Assembly (NCBI GenBank): GCA_028287745.1
Contig: JAQBPB010000057.1
Location: 1 to 43,859, forward strand
Direction of reading: 5' to 3'
DNA length: 43,859 nucleotides
DNA from: Chloroflexota bacterium
GTDB taxonomy: Bacteria; Chloroflexota; Chloroflexia; Chloroheliales; Chloroheliaceae
In this document: positions 24,346-32,275 of the stretch, piece after piece
How the letters are laid out: each line of letters starts with the position of its first letter
How positions within the stretch are numbered: position 1 is the stretch's first letter
Notes under the pieces: model-generated
Databases searched by the model: none
What the model was told of the DNA's origin: nothing
What the model saw: only the letters and a program-made list of their open reading frames with translations
Translations under genes and position numbers: made by a program

Positions 24346-25116
24346 GTGAAACTATCTCAAGTAGCAGTCCAATTATATACTCTCCGTAACTTTCTAAAGA
24401 CCCCGGCCGAAATTGCCCAGAGTTTGCACAAAGTGCGGGAAATCGGTTATGAGGCGGTCCAGATTAGCGGTATGGGTCCAATCGACGAGCAAGAATTAGT
24501 AGAAATATTGGACGCTGAAGGGTTAGTTTGCTGCGCGACCCATGAGCCTGGCGTGGAAATTTTAAATAATCCTGAAAAGGTAATCGAGCGCTTGAACAGG
24601 CTGGATTGCCAGTATACGGCCTATCCTTTCCCGGCGGATGTCAAAATGGACTCGCGGGAGGATGTAGAGGTGTTTGCCGACGCGCTTAACCGGGCCGGGA
24701 AAGTCCTTACCGAAGCCGGGAAAGTCCTGACATACCACAACCATGCCATCGAGTTCCGGCGCTTCGGCAGCCAGACCATGCTTGAGATTATTTTCGAGCG
24801 GACCGACCCACGCTATATCCAGGCTGAAATTGATACCTACTGGGTCCAGGCCGGGGGCGCGAACCCCGTTAAGTGGTGTAGCTCCTTGCAGGACCGCCTG
24901 CCGTTGCTCCATATAAAGGATTACGCTATAAGCGAGGAAAACAAGCCGACCTTTGCCGAAATAGGTTACGGCAATTTGCCCTTTCACGATATTGTCGCGG
25001 CGGCCGATAAAGCCGGGTGCCGGTGGTATATTGTCGAGCAGGATGTTTGCCCGGGCGACCCCTTCGACTCCCTGGCAAAAAGTTTTGAGTACATTAAAGG
25101 TAACCTGGTAGTCTAG
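24346..25116 (+). CDS. Sugar phosphate isomerase/epimerase (xylose isomerase-like TIM barrel)
   Basis: A 256-residue TIM-barrel protein of the AP endonuclease family 2 / xylose isomerase-like fold. Matching segments are VREIGYEAVQISGMGP, the YHNHAIEFRR strand, QAEIDTYWVQAGGANPVKW, LLHIKDYA and the closing EIGYGNLPFHDIVAAADKAG, then YIVEQD. Glu, His and Asp residues in these strands would bind a divalent metal. Sugar or inositol epimerases and isomerases share this fold, so the substrate is open. The start is GTG 24346 with GAAAGG about 10 bases upstream. It is followed after 16 bases by the AAA+ gene and shares its transcript, but no functional link is known. Confidence 0.85.
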   Translation: MKLSQVAVQLYTLRNFLKTPAEIAQSLHKVREIGYEAVQISGMGPIDEQELVEILDAEGLVCCATHEPGVEILNNPEKVIERLNRLDCQYTAYPFPADVKMDSREDVEVFADALNRAGKVLTEAGKVLTYHNHAIEFRRFGSQTMLEIIFERTDPRYIQAEIDTYWVQAGGANPVKWCSSLQDRLPLLHIKDYAISEENKPTFAEIGYGNLPFHDIVAAADKAGCRWYIVEQDVCPGDPFDSLAKSFEYIKGNLVV

Positions 25117-25132
25117 CAAGAGATTTGAGGGA

Positions 25133-27643
25133 ATGGTCAAAAAATCGCTTTCCCTGGCCGGGAAACCCCACCTGGCCGAACTCCTGGCCCGTTACCGGGA
25201 AGAGCGAGCCGGTCAGCCCCAGTTTTTTTACAATGAACTGGCTGACCGCGCATCTTTCCTGGCCGAACTGCGGCCCGGCCTCCAGGATTTCCTGGACAAC
25301 CGGACCGCGTTAAGTGATTATATCCGGCAGCTTTCCGTGCAGAGCCGCCGGGAACTTTCGGCTGCGCGAGGCCGGGAAGCCAGCCGTTACTGGCGGTTTA
25401 ATAGCGCCGGGCGGCTATTCCTGGAAAGCTTCTTCAAGCTTGCCAGCGCGGCCAATCGCCTGAACGCCGCGGCCCTGGCCCTGAGGGCTTTGCTGGCTGC
25501 TCCGCCTAACCTGCACGCCGCCGGGCTTCAGTTGGACAATTTCAACCTATTCCTCGAAGAATTAAACCAGCTTGTCCCCACCGGCCATCCCCTGCGGCCC
25601 GGCAATTTGCCCTATGTTGCCAGTTTCCACTGGTCGGCTCAGCGCCCGGAGTGGCCGGTCTACCAGCGGATTAGCCGGGAACAATTGGAGCGGCTGGGCA
25701 AATCTGCTGCGGCTGCGCCGGGTCCGTCAGGCCGCTATACGGCTTTCTACCTGGCTTTTATCGGCCTGACCGCTGAACTAAACCTGAACAATCTCTGGGA
25801 GATGGACGGTTTCCTGGCCTGGCTTTCCCGGCGCGAACTGGCGACCATCCGGCTGCTTAAAGCTCAACCGGCCGCCACCCGGACGGCTAACTCGCGGGCT
25901 CAGCACCGGGTCGAGGAATTGCGCCGCCTTTTAGAACCGGCATTGCGTAGCGGCCTGAGTTCGAACCTGCTCAGCGTTATATTCAAACCGGACGAATTCA
26001 CCCGGCTTTTGCAGTTCTCGGAACCTGAAATACCCTTCCGGCTGGAATTGCGCCCCTCTAAAGAAGGTAACTGGTTGGCCGGGGCCGGTTTCGAAGGGTT
26101 CAGCCCGGCGGCCCTGGACAGCCCTACCGGGCAGGCCGCGCTCAGAGAATTGCAGGGTTTCCTGGCCCAACGCAATGAATACCGGTTCTACCGCCCTGGC
26201 CTGGTTAGCCGGGAGCAACCGGACCTGGGCGACCTATCCGGCGAATTCTGGCTCTTGCGGCCATGGCCCTTTGCGCCCGGGTCTGCCTCACTGGAAGACC
26301 TGGTTTCAGAATGGCGCTTGCTCTACCCGTTCGCCCGGCGCCTGAGCGCGCCCTTTGAAGACCGGGAACCACCTGTCCCGGCGGCAGATTTGCCGCCTGA
26401 CCCCGGCACCTTCTACCCGGCGGAGCGTTCCGGGTTACCCGCCGTAGCCGAAGAAGCCCTGGCTTACGCGGTCAAGCCCCCGGTTGAAGAAGCCCTGGAA
26501 GCCGGGCCGCCCCCGGCCAGGAACCGGGATGAAGCGGCCAACCAGGAGGTCCGGCGCATTGCCCGCCTCAAAGTTCCGCCGCTTGGCTCGGAACAGCTTG
26601 ACGCTTTACAGGCTTACATCCGGGAAAGACTGGTGGTCAGGCCGGAGAAAATAACCGAGCTAATTACTCACCTGGAAGCCGGGCGGAGCCTCCTCTTGTA
26701 CGGCCCACCCGGCAGCGGCAAGACTCGCCTGGCCCGCCTTATCGCGGGACAGTTGGGCGCGCCTGATCCCGGCTGGGCGGCTGAAAACGAGGCCACAAAT
26801 TACACGCTGGCGACAGCTACGGCCGAATGGAGCCAATATGATACTATCGGCGGTATACGGCCCGGCCTGGCCGGGGAAGCCGGGGATAGCGGCAGCCAGA
26901 GCCTTTTCTACTATTATGAGCCGGGCGTGGTGGCGCGGGCCGCGCTGTGCTGCGAAGAGAGCCTTAAACGCAGCGGGAGGCCGCATTACCTGATTATTGA
27001 CGAGTTCAACCGGGCAAACCAGGACCGGGCTTTTGGCGAACTGTTTACTTTGTTGGAATATCGCGACCGGCCCTTACTACCGGCGGCCCGGCTGGGACGG
27101 CCGGCCGACCTGTTTATACCGGAGGCTTTTCGGATTATCGGCACGTTAAACGCTTCCGACCGCAATACTCTTTATGAAATGAGCCAGGCCCTGCGCCGCC
27201 GCTTTGCAATGGTTGAAATAGACCTGCCGCCCGCCGAGGCGGAGCGCCGGTTCCTGCCCCGGGCCCTGAAGCACCGCCTGCCGGACACCCGGCTTACCCC
27301 GGAAGGTGATTTTGTGGACCCGTTCCTGCGCGAAACCGCCGACCAACTGACCCGCTTTATCGCGGTGGTCCGGCCCGACCCGGCCCAGCCTTCGGCGGGA
27401 GGTAAAGCGGTGGGTACCGCTCCTTTGATCGAAAGCCTGCTTTTTTGCATGGTTGCCGCTACTTATTACAAAGATCCCCGCGAAGCCCTGGAAGACTCGA
27501 TTCTGGCAAACATTTTACCCCAGCTAGAGGGGAGCCCTTCTGCCATCAAACGGGCTTTGAGCGCGGTATCGCCCGGCGGTATGCTGGCTGACCTGGCGCG
27601 TGTCCGGGCCGCCCTTCAGAAAATGTTAAATTACCAGTTTTAA
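25133..27643 (+). CDS. McrB-like AAA+ NTPase with large N-terminal domain
   Basis: An 836-residue soluble protein. The C-terminal AAA+ module has Walker A GPPGSGKT (524-531), an McrB-like DTIGGIRPGL segment, Walker B LIIDEFNRAN (D623, E624), FGELFTLLEYRDRP, sensor 1 IIGTLNASDRNTL (N673-D676, like the NTAD of McrB) and an arginine-finger segment ALRRRF (688-690). McrB is the GTP-driven motor of the McrBC restriction complex. Residues 1-~420 are an uncharacterised region with SFHWSAQRPEWPVYQRISRE (164-183), resembling the N-terminal part of McrB-like proteins; a Pro-rich linker (~430-480) follows. No McrC nuclease gene is adjacent; ArgH follows. ATG 25133 has GAGGG 4 bases upstream. A stress or defence role is possible but unproven. 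Confidence 0.85.
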   Translation: MVKKSLSLAGKPHLAELLARYREERAGQPQFFYNELADRASFLAELRPGLQDFLDNRTALSDYIRQLSVQSRRELSAARGREASRYWRFNSAGRLFLESFFKLASAANRLNAAALALRALLAAPPNLHAAGLQLDNFNLFLEELNQLVPTGHPLRPGNLPYVASFHWSAQRPEWPVYQRISREQLERLGKSAAAAPGPSGRYTAFYLAFIGLTAELNLNNLWEMDGFLAWLSRRELATIRLLKAQPAATRTANSRAQHRVEELRRLLEPALRSGLSSNLLSVIFKPDEFTRLLQFSEPEIPFRLELRPSKEGNWLAGAGFEGFSPAALDSPTGQAALRELQGFLAQRNEYRFYRPGLVSREQPDLGDLSGEFWLLRPWPFAPGSASLEDLVSEWRLLYPFARRLSAPFEDREPPVPAADLPPDPGTFYPAERSGLPAVAEEALAYAVKPPVEEALEAGPPPARNRDEAANQEVRRIARLKVPPLGSEQLDALQAYIRERLVVRPEKITELITHLEAGRSLLLYGPPGSGKTRLARLIAGQLGAPDPGWAAENEATNYTLATATAEWSQYDTIGGIRPGLAGEAGDSGSQSLFYYYEPGVVARAALCCEESLKRSGRPHYLIIDEFNRANQDRAFGELFTLLEYRDRPLLPAARLGRPADLFIPEAFRIIGTLNASDRNTLYEMSQALRRRFAMVEIDLPPAEAERRFLPRALKHRLPDTRLTPEGDFVDPFLRETADQLTRFIAVVRPDPAQPSAGGKAVGTAPLIESLLFCMVAATYYKDPREALEDSILANILPQLEGSPSAIKRALSAVSPGGMLADLARVRAALQKMLNYQF

Positions 27644-27661
27644 ATCGTCCTTTAACCTGAT

Positions 27662-27690
27662 TTGCCCCGGAGTTTATGATAAGGTATATT
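27662..27690 (+). promoter_or_regulatory. Candidate promoter for argH
   Basis: TTGCCC (27662-27667), a 17-base spacer, then TATATT (27685-27690), giving a leader of about 54 bases before the ATG at 27751. This suggests argH can be transcribed separately from the AAA+ gene. Confidence 0.5.
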
Positions 27691-27750
27691 GCCTTGGAGC
27701 AGCCCGGCTGATCAAGCTAATTTTTGACCTGAAAGGTAAGAGAGAAAACA

Positions 27751-29151
27751 ATGAAATTGTGGGGAGGCCGGTTCGAGAAACCGGTTAATCAAATTGCGGA
27801 GGAGTTTGGGGCTTCTATTCCTTTTGACCGGCGGCTTTATCGCGAAGATATTGCCGGTTCGACCGCCCATGCCCGGATGCTGGCCCGGCAAGGTATTATC
27901 TCCAACGAAGATGCCGAGAAAATTGTGGCCGGGTTAGAAAGAATCCGCGAGAAGATTGACCGGGGCGAATTCAACTTCCGGCTGGACCGCGAAGATATTC
28001 ACCTTAATATCGAAGCCGAATTGGCCGCCGACATCGGTGAGGCGGCGGGACGCCTGCATACCGGGCGCAGCCGCAATGACCAGGTTGCCCTGGATTTCCG
28101 CCTGTATGCCTGCCGGACCATCGGCCAGACAGTTGACCGCATCATGCGGCTACAGGAAACGCTGGTGAACCTGGCTGAAAAATGGCACGGCGTTATTATG
28201 CCGGGGTATACCCATATGCAGCGGGCCCAGCCGGTACTGCTTTCACATCACCTGCTGGCTTATTTTGAGATGTTCCAGCGCGACGCCGGGCGTTTTTCGG
28301 ACTGCTATGGCCGCACCGATGTTTCGCCGCTGGGGAGCGGGGCGCTAGCCGGGGTACCCTACCCGCTCGACCGCGATTTTGTGGCTGCTCAACTGGGCAT
28401 GAGCGCGGTCAGCCGCAACTCCATGGACTCGGTCAGCGACCGCGATTTCCTGGTGGAATACCTGGCGGCGGCAGCCCTGTGCGCGGTCCATCTTTCACGG
28501 TTCGCCGAAGAGATTATCCTGTGGAGTACCGGCGAGTTTGGTTTTATTGAGCTGGATGACTCCTATTCGACCGGCAGCAGCATCATGCCGCAGAAGAAAA
28601 ACCCCGATATGGCCGAACTTGTCCGGGGTAAGACCGGCCGGATGGTCGGCCACCTGACCGCCGCCCTGGTCATGCTCAAAGGGCTGCCGCTGTCCTACAA
28701 CAAGGATATGCAGGAAGACAAAGAAGGCTTCTTCGATGCTTCCGATACGCTGATTACCTCGCTGACCGTCTTTGAAGGCATGATCGCGACGATGCGGATT
28801 AAACCGGAAGCAATGGCGAAAGGGGCCGATGGCTCGTTTGCGACCGCGACCGACCTGGCCGATTACCTGGTCGGCAAGGGCTTGCCATTTCGCCAGGCGC
28901 ACGAGGTGGTGGGGAAATTGGTCCGCTACGCGATTGACCACCAGAAAACTTTCTCGGGCTTAACCCTGGTTGAGTTCAAAGAATTCTCGCCCCTGTTTGA
29001 AGAAGACGCCATGCGAATTACCCCGGCCACTTCGATGGCCGCCCGCAACACTTACGGCGGTACCGCCCCGGCCCAGGTCACGAACGCCATCGCGGCTTCC
29101 AGGACTTTGCTCGATGAAACCCGCCAGTGGCTAAATGGGTTAGGGTTTTAG
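27751..29151 (+). CDS. argH: Argininosuccinate lyase
   Basis: A 466-residue enzyme of normal length. It splits argininosuccinate into arginine and fumarate, the last step of arginine synthesis, as a cytosolic homotetramer. The start MKLWGGRFEKPVNQIAEEFG is the standard ArgH opening. Further marks are RLHTGRSRNDQ, MPGYTHMQRAQPVLLSHHLL and the superfamily signature GSSIMPQKKNP (275-285), whose second serine (S277) is the catalytic base. The C-terminus (AARNTYGGTAPAQV) is also typical. ATG 27751 has an AAGAGAG-type site. No other arg genes are adjacent. A large hairpin follows the gene. Confidence 0.97.
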   Translation: MKLWGGRFEKPVNQIAEEFGASIPFDRRLYREDIAGSTAHARMLARQGIISNEDAEKIVAGLERIREKIDRGEFNFRLDREDIHLNIEAELAADIGEAAGRLHTGRSRNDQVALDFRLYACRTIGQTVDRIMRLQETLVNLAEKWHGVIMPGYTHMQRAQPVLLSHHLLAYFEMFQRDAGRFSDCYGRTDVSPLGSGALAGVPYPLDRDFVAAQLGMSAVSRNSMDSVSDRDFLVEYLAAAALCAVHLSRFAEEIILWSTGEFGFIELDDSYSTGSSIMPQKKNPDMAELVRGKTGRMVGHLTAALVMLKGLPLSYNKDMQEDKEGFFDASDTLITSLTVFEGMIATMRIKPEAMAKGADGSFATATDLADYLVGKGLPFRQAHEVVGKLVRYAIDHQKTFSGLTLVEFKEFSPLFEEDAMRITPATSMAARNTYGGTAPAQVTNAIAASRTLLDETRQWLNGLGF

Positions 29152-29185
29152 TGCGTTTGGTGTGGAACGGCTAACATAGCGCTTA

Positions 29186-29249
29186 TAACGGGTAACTTTA
29201 AGTGGGGTTTGCATTATTTAACCACCCTACCACTCAAAGTTACCCGTTA
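29186..29249 (+). repeat. Long stem-loop downstream of argH
   Basis: Arms of 20 bases (29186-29205 and 29230-29249), complementary at all but one position, flank a 24-base loop. It begins 35 bases after the argH stop. There is no U-tract on the plus strand. It could stabilise or end the argH mRNA, or mark a small palindromic repeat. The arm contains GGGTAACTTT. Confidence 0.6.
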
Positions 29250-29251
29250 AA

Positions 29252-29282
29252 TTAACATAAGGCTAACCAATTGCGGTATAAT
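29252..29282 (+). promoter_or_regulatory. Candidate promoter of the small secreted protein gene
   Basis: TTAACA (29252-29257), a 19-base spacer, then a perfect TATAAT (29277-29282), about 100 bases before the ATG at 29385. The spacer is longer than ideal. Confidence 0.45.
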
Positions 29283-29384
29283 AGGAGCAGGGGATGGTCC
29301 CGGCCCCGGGTGGTTTGCGGACCGGCTTCTAAAAGTTTTTATTCTAAAGATCGGCACTAAATTAAAGCTGGAAGTAAGGCAAGT

Positions 29385-29684
29385 ATGGTACGAAAATTTC
29401 TAATTGGTCTTTTGTTAACGAGTACTTTATTAACTCAACTGTTATTCGCGAATCTTAGTGCAGACGGCGCTGACTTAACCGGCGCGGCTAAAGCCCAAAC
29501 CTCCACCAATAAGGCTGCCCAGAGCAGCCAGTGTGCGGTAGACCCAAAATTTATTGTGAAAGTAGGCGAAGGTAAAACCGACTCCGGCTTTGCGGTTAAA
29601 CCGGCCACAAAAGGGGCTGACACAGGGTTCAGTGTTTCTATTTGCAATACCCCTGCTCCTCAATCTACGCCGGATGGCAAGTAA
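29385..29684 (+). CDS. Small exported protein of unknown function
   Basis: A 99-residue protein with a signal peptide (MVRKFLIGLLLTSTLLTQLL, cleavage probably near residue 26-30). The mature part is about 65-70 residues, rich in Ala, Thr, Lys and Ser, with two cysteines (C50, C89) that could form a disulphide. Two similar segments (FIVKVGEGKTDSGFAVKPAT and KGADTGFSVSICNT) suggest a short internal repeat around 'GFxV'. I do not recognise a family. The start has AAGG about 8 bases upstream. Its own promoter and a strong terminator suggest a single-gene unit. Confidence 0.65.
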   Translation: MVRKFLIGLLLTSTLLTQLLFANLSADGADLTGAAKAQTSTNKAAQSSQCAVDPKFIVKVGEGKTDSGFAVKPATKGADTGFSVSICNTPAPQSTPDGK

Positions 29685-29741
29685 GCTATAAGGCTGTACC
29701 CATTCTAACTCTAAAAGTTTGATTGCTTAAACAGGTGGAAT

Positions 29742-29785
29742 AAAAATAGCCGGGGAGTAAATTATTATCCTCCGGCTATTTTTTT
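29742..29785. terminator. Bidirectional terminator between convergent genes
   Basis: An AAAAATAGCCGG / CCGGCTATTTTT stem (11 bp, with extra pairs across one mismatch) around an AT-rich loop, with T-tracts on both strands. It ends the small secreted protein gene (plus) and the GT2 operon (minus). Confidence 0.9.
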
Positions 29786-29799
29786 ATGCGGATTATTTT

Positions 29800-30804
29800 T
29801 TAGTAACGCGGCCCGGTGGGGACGCCCGGCCTGGCGGCAGTTTCTTCCGGTTGGGCCTGGTTACTGTAGGTTTCCGGCAACCGGCTTACAGTTTCCTCTT
29901 CGCTGCGGCCCCGGTCGGCTTCCCGGCCGTATTCGCGCAAGTTGCTGCGCTCGAACCGCAAGGCCGCGATTTGCTCGGAAATCAGGCCGGTTAAAAAGAT
30001 CAGCACGCTGACGCTTATCAGAAGGACCGCGCCGTTAGGGATTTTGCCGTTGGCGAAAAAGAAGTTCACCAGCCCGTAGCCCGCTCCTAACAGGAACCAC
30101 AGCACCGCCAGCGGCATGAAAATCTTGATCGGATTAAAGAGGGTAATCATCCGCAAAATGATCGTGATGAACTTGACCCCGTCCCGGATGGGCCGGATGT
30201 GGCTTTTGCCGCCCTGCCGCTTGTGCGCCTTAATCGGAATGTGTTTGACGTTGTACCCGGCTTTGATAAAGCTCATGGTGGTCGTGGTCGGGTACGAATA
30301 CTGGTTGGGCAGCAGGTGAATGAAGTCCATTACCTTATCGCGTTTGAAACAGCGAAAGCCGCTGGTCGGGTCGGGCACTTTCATCTCAACCAGGTAACTT
30401 GCGAGGGTGCGAAAGACCCAGTTGCCAAAGTCACGGAATTTGGCGCTGTCGCTGTCGCGGGTCCGCGCCCCGACTACCAGGTCGTACGGCCCCATGTGTT
30501 CCAGCAGGCGGTCCAGGTCTTCCGGAGCGTGCTGCCCGTCCGCGTCCAGCAGCAGGATGTAATCGCCTTTGGCCGCCCGGATACCGGTCTTGACCGAAGC
30601 GCCGTTGCCTTTATTGTAAGGGTGGCGGATAACCCGCGCCCCGGCTGCTTCCGCTTCGAACGAAGTACGGTCCAGCGAACCGTCGTCCACTACAATTATT
30701 TCGCTGCTCGGTTTCATGGCCCGTACCCGGCCTACAACCATGCGAATATTAGCTTCTTCGTTGTAAGCCGGGATTACAATTGAAAGCTTGTCGTCTAAAA
30801 CCAT
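29800..30804 (-). CDS. Glycosyltransferase family 2 with C-terminal membrane anchor
   Basis: A 334-residue GT-A enzyme of the polyprenyl-phosphate sugar transferase type (DPM1/GtrB-like). The N-terminal catalytic domain reads LSIVIPAYNEEANI, IIVVDDGSLDRT, RVIRHPYNKGNGASVKTGIR and the metal-binding LLDADGQHAPED, with GARTRDSDSAKFRDFGNWVF and VPDPTSGFRCF further on. Two transmembrane helices follow near residues 230-280 (IFMPLAVLWFLLGAGYGLV and a second segment). The tail (~290-334) is charged and disordered. It probably loads a sugar onto a lipid carrier; the sugar is unknown. It follows its GT2 neighbour after 12 bases and ends at the terminator. Confidence 0.9.
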   Translation of the reverse strand: MVLDDKLSIVIPAYNEEANIRMVVGRVRAMKPSSEIIVVDDGSLDRTSFEAEAAGARVIRHPYNKGNGASVKTGIRAAKGDYILLLDADGQHAPEDLDRLLEHMGPYDLVVGARTRDSDSAKFRDFGNWVFRTLASYLVEMKVPDPTSGFRCFKRDKVMDFIHLLPNQYSYPTTTTMSFIKAGYNVKHIPIKAHKRQGGKSHIRPIRDGVKFITIILRMITLFNPIKIFMPLAVLWFLLGAGYGLVNFFFANGKIPNGAVLLISVSVLIFLTGLISEQIAALRFERSNLREYGREADRGRSEEETVSRLPETYSNQAQPEETAARPGVPTGPRY

Positions 30805-30816
30805 CTTTAAAACCTG

Positions 30817-31626
30817 CTATTTGCCGCTGTTGCGTTTGTTTTTCCGCGTGTGTTTTCGCAAAACCACCAACCGTATCCAGAGCGTGATAAGGTTGAGGCC
30901 GGTATGCCACAGGCGCGGGAAATTGAAGAATTGGGACTTGCCGTAAGCCCGGAAAAAGTGGTGGACCGGCACTTCGGCAAACTTATAACCGGCGTCCTGC
31001 AACTTCTTTACCAGTTCCAGGCAGATTGTGCCGCTATTACTGGTCAGCTCAACCTTGCTAAAACAGCTGCGCCGGATGAGCCGGAAATCGCAATCGGTAT
31101 CCCGGATTACCAGTCCGAAGGCGGTTTTTACGGTCCAGTGATACATCTTTCCGATGACCACCCGGTGCAGCGGGTCGTGCCGCTCGATTTTATAGCCGTT
31201 AACGACATCAATGCCCGGCACCATTTTTTCGAGAAGTTGCTCCAGTTCGTGCGGGTCGTACTGGGCGTCACCATCGGTGTAGAAGATTAAATCTTTGGTG
31301 GCCGCCGCGAAACCGCTGCGCAAAGCGCCGCCGTAGCCCCGGTTCTTTTTGTGATGGACGATACGCACGTGGTCAGGATAAACCCGGGCCAGTTCGTCCA
31401 GGACTTCCCCGGTATAGTCTTTGCTCCCATCATTTATAACAATCACTTCGTAATCGTCTGTCAGCCGCCGACAGGTGTTCAGGGCCGTCACGACCATACT
31501 GGCAATTGTTCCACCATCGTTATACGCCGGGAAAAAGACGGAGATGCTGGGTCGTCTGGTATGTTGAGTGGTAGCTGGCTCGCCAGGGACCACTGAAGCT
31601 GGATCTAAAATGTCGGAAGTTTTCAC
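30817..31626 (-). CDS. Glycosyltransferase family 2
   Basis: A 269-residue GT-A enzyme: ISVFFPAYNDGGTIASMV, YEVIVINDGSKDYTGEVL, VRIVHHKKNRGYGGALRSGF, the metal-binding DLIFYTDGDAQYDPHEL and VIRDTDCDFRLIRRSCF. The C-terminus has EVPVHHFFRAYGKSQFFNFP and a final membrane-associated helix (LNLITLWIRLVVLR) with a very basic tail. There is no full set of membrane helices, unlike its neighbour. It probably works on a polyprenyl-linked sugar or glycan. The start is GTG 31626; the Shine-Dalgarno sequence is weak. It is the first gene of a two-gene unit with the GT2 gene at 29800. Confidence 0.9.
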   Translation of the reverse strand: MKTSDILDPASVVPGEPATTQHTRRPSISVFFPAYNDGGTIASMVVTALNTCRRLTDDYEVIVINDGSKDYTGEVLDELARVYPDHVRIVHHKKNRGYGGALRSGFAAATKDLIFYTDGDAQYDPHELEQLLEKMVPGIDVVNGYKIERHDPLHRVVIGKMYHWTVKTAFGLVIRDTDCDFRLIRRSCFSKVELTSNSGTICLELVKKLQDAGYKFAEVPVHHFFRAYGKSQFFNFPRLWHTGLNLITLWIRLVVLRKHTRKNKRNSGK

Positions 31627-32275
31627 AATGTTGAATCTGCCTTTTATTCAAAAACGCTGAACTGCCTGTTACCTTCTATGCATGGAACGTATCCCCAGGC
31701 TAAAAGTTGCGAGTTTAGCTACTGACCACCGGCTTTATTTTTTAGAATAAGGCCGCTTCACTAGACAATAAGCTGATTATACCTTTGGGGTTGTTCATGG
31801 TCAAATTTAGCCATAAATAAAGAAAATGAATTGGGTTCCAGTATAATTAATAAAAACTCCATCTCCCTTTTCCGGGTACTAATAACCAGTTGCGGGCTGT
31901 ATCAAAAGAAGTTGGAGGCTGGCTCACTCCTTTTGGACCTGGATTTCTGAATTAAAAGTACTCTTTCCAACGGTCATTCTTATGCTATAATTTTAATTAG
32001 CCCCAATTCAGCTTTTTCAGGCTTTGGGATACTGAACTACTGCGCTTAAAACTTATGCCTGGCCCTATCGCTATCCGTGGGAGGTAATTCCCGGACCGGT
32101 TAATGCTGCAGGAATTAAAATCAGCCCTTAAACCTGGCCTGTAGCCAGCCTGTTAGCGACCGTTCCCGTTAAACACTAGCCGTTGCATTTTGTATTTTTT
32201 AGGCGCGAAACAACAGGCCGCACACTAACCAAATATTTTCTCCTCACCAGCTATGTGACGGTGAAGGGTGGCGTA
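31627..32275. other. Long intergenic region between divergent GT2 and histidine kinase genes
   Basis: About 650 bases, AT-rich in the middle, with no credible gene. Two TATAAT boxes face the plus strand (31842-31847 and 31986-31991). The second has an extended -10. A TTG at 32183 could extend the kinase by 31 residues, but the added peptide looks unlike a protein start. A long untranslated leader or a small RNA is possible. Confidence 0.5.
31964..31991 (+). promoter_or_regulatory. Candidate extended -10 promoter upstream of the histidine kinase gene
   Basis: TTTCCA (31964-31969), 16 bases ending TGC, then TATAAT (31986-31991). The predicted start near 31998 is about 280 bases before the kinase ATG, so the leader would be long. 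Confidence 0.5.

Noticed and set aside
25133..27643. Complete McrBC restriction system
   Set aside because: Only the McrB-like motor is present. The flanking genes (isomerase, argH) are not nucleases, so a complete system cannot be claimed.
30199..30783. A 194-codon plus-strand frame
   Set aside because: It is antisense to the GT2 gene at 29800-30804, whose motifs are unmistakable.
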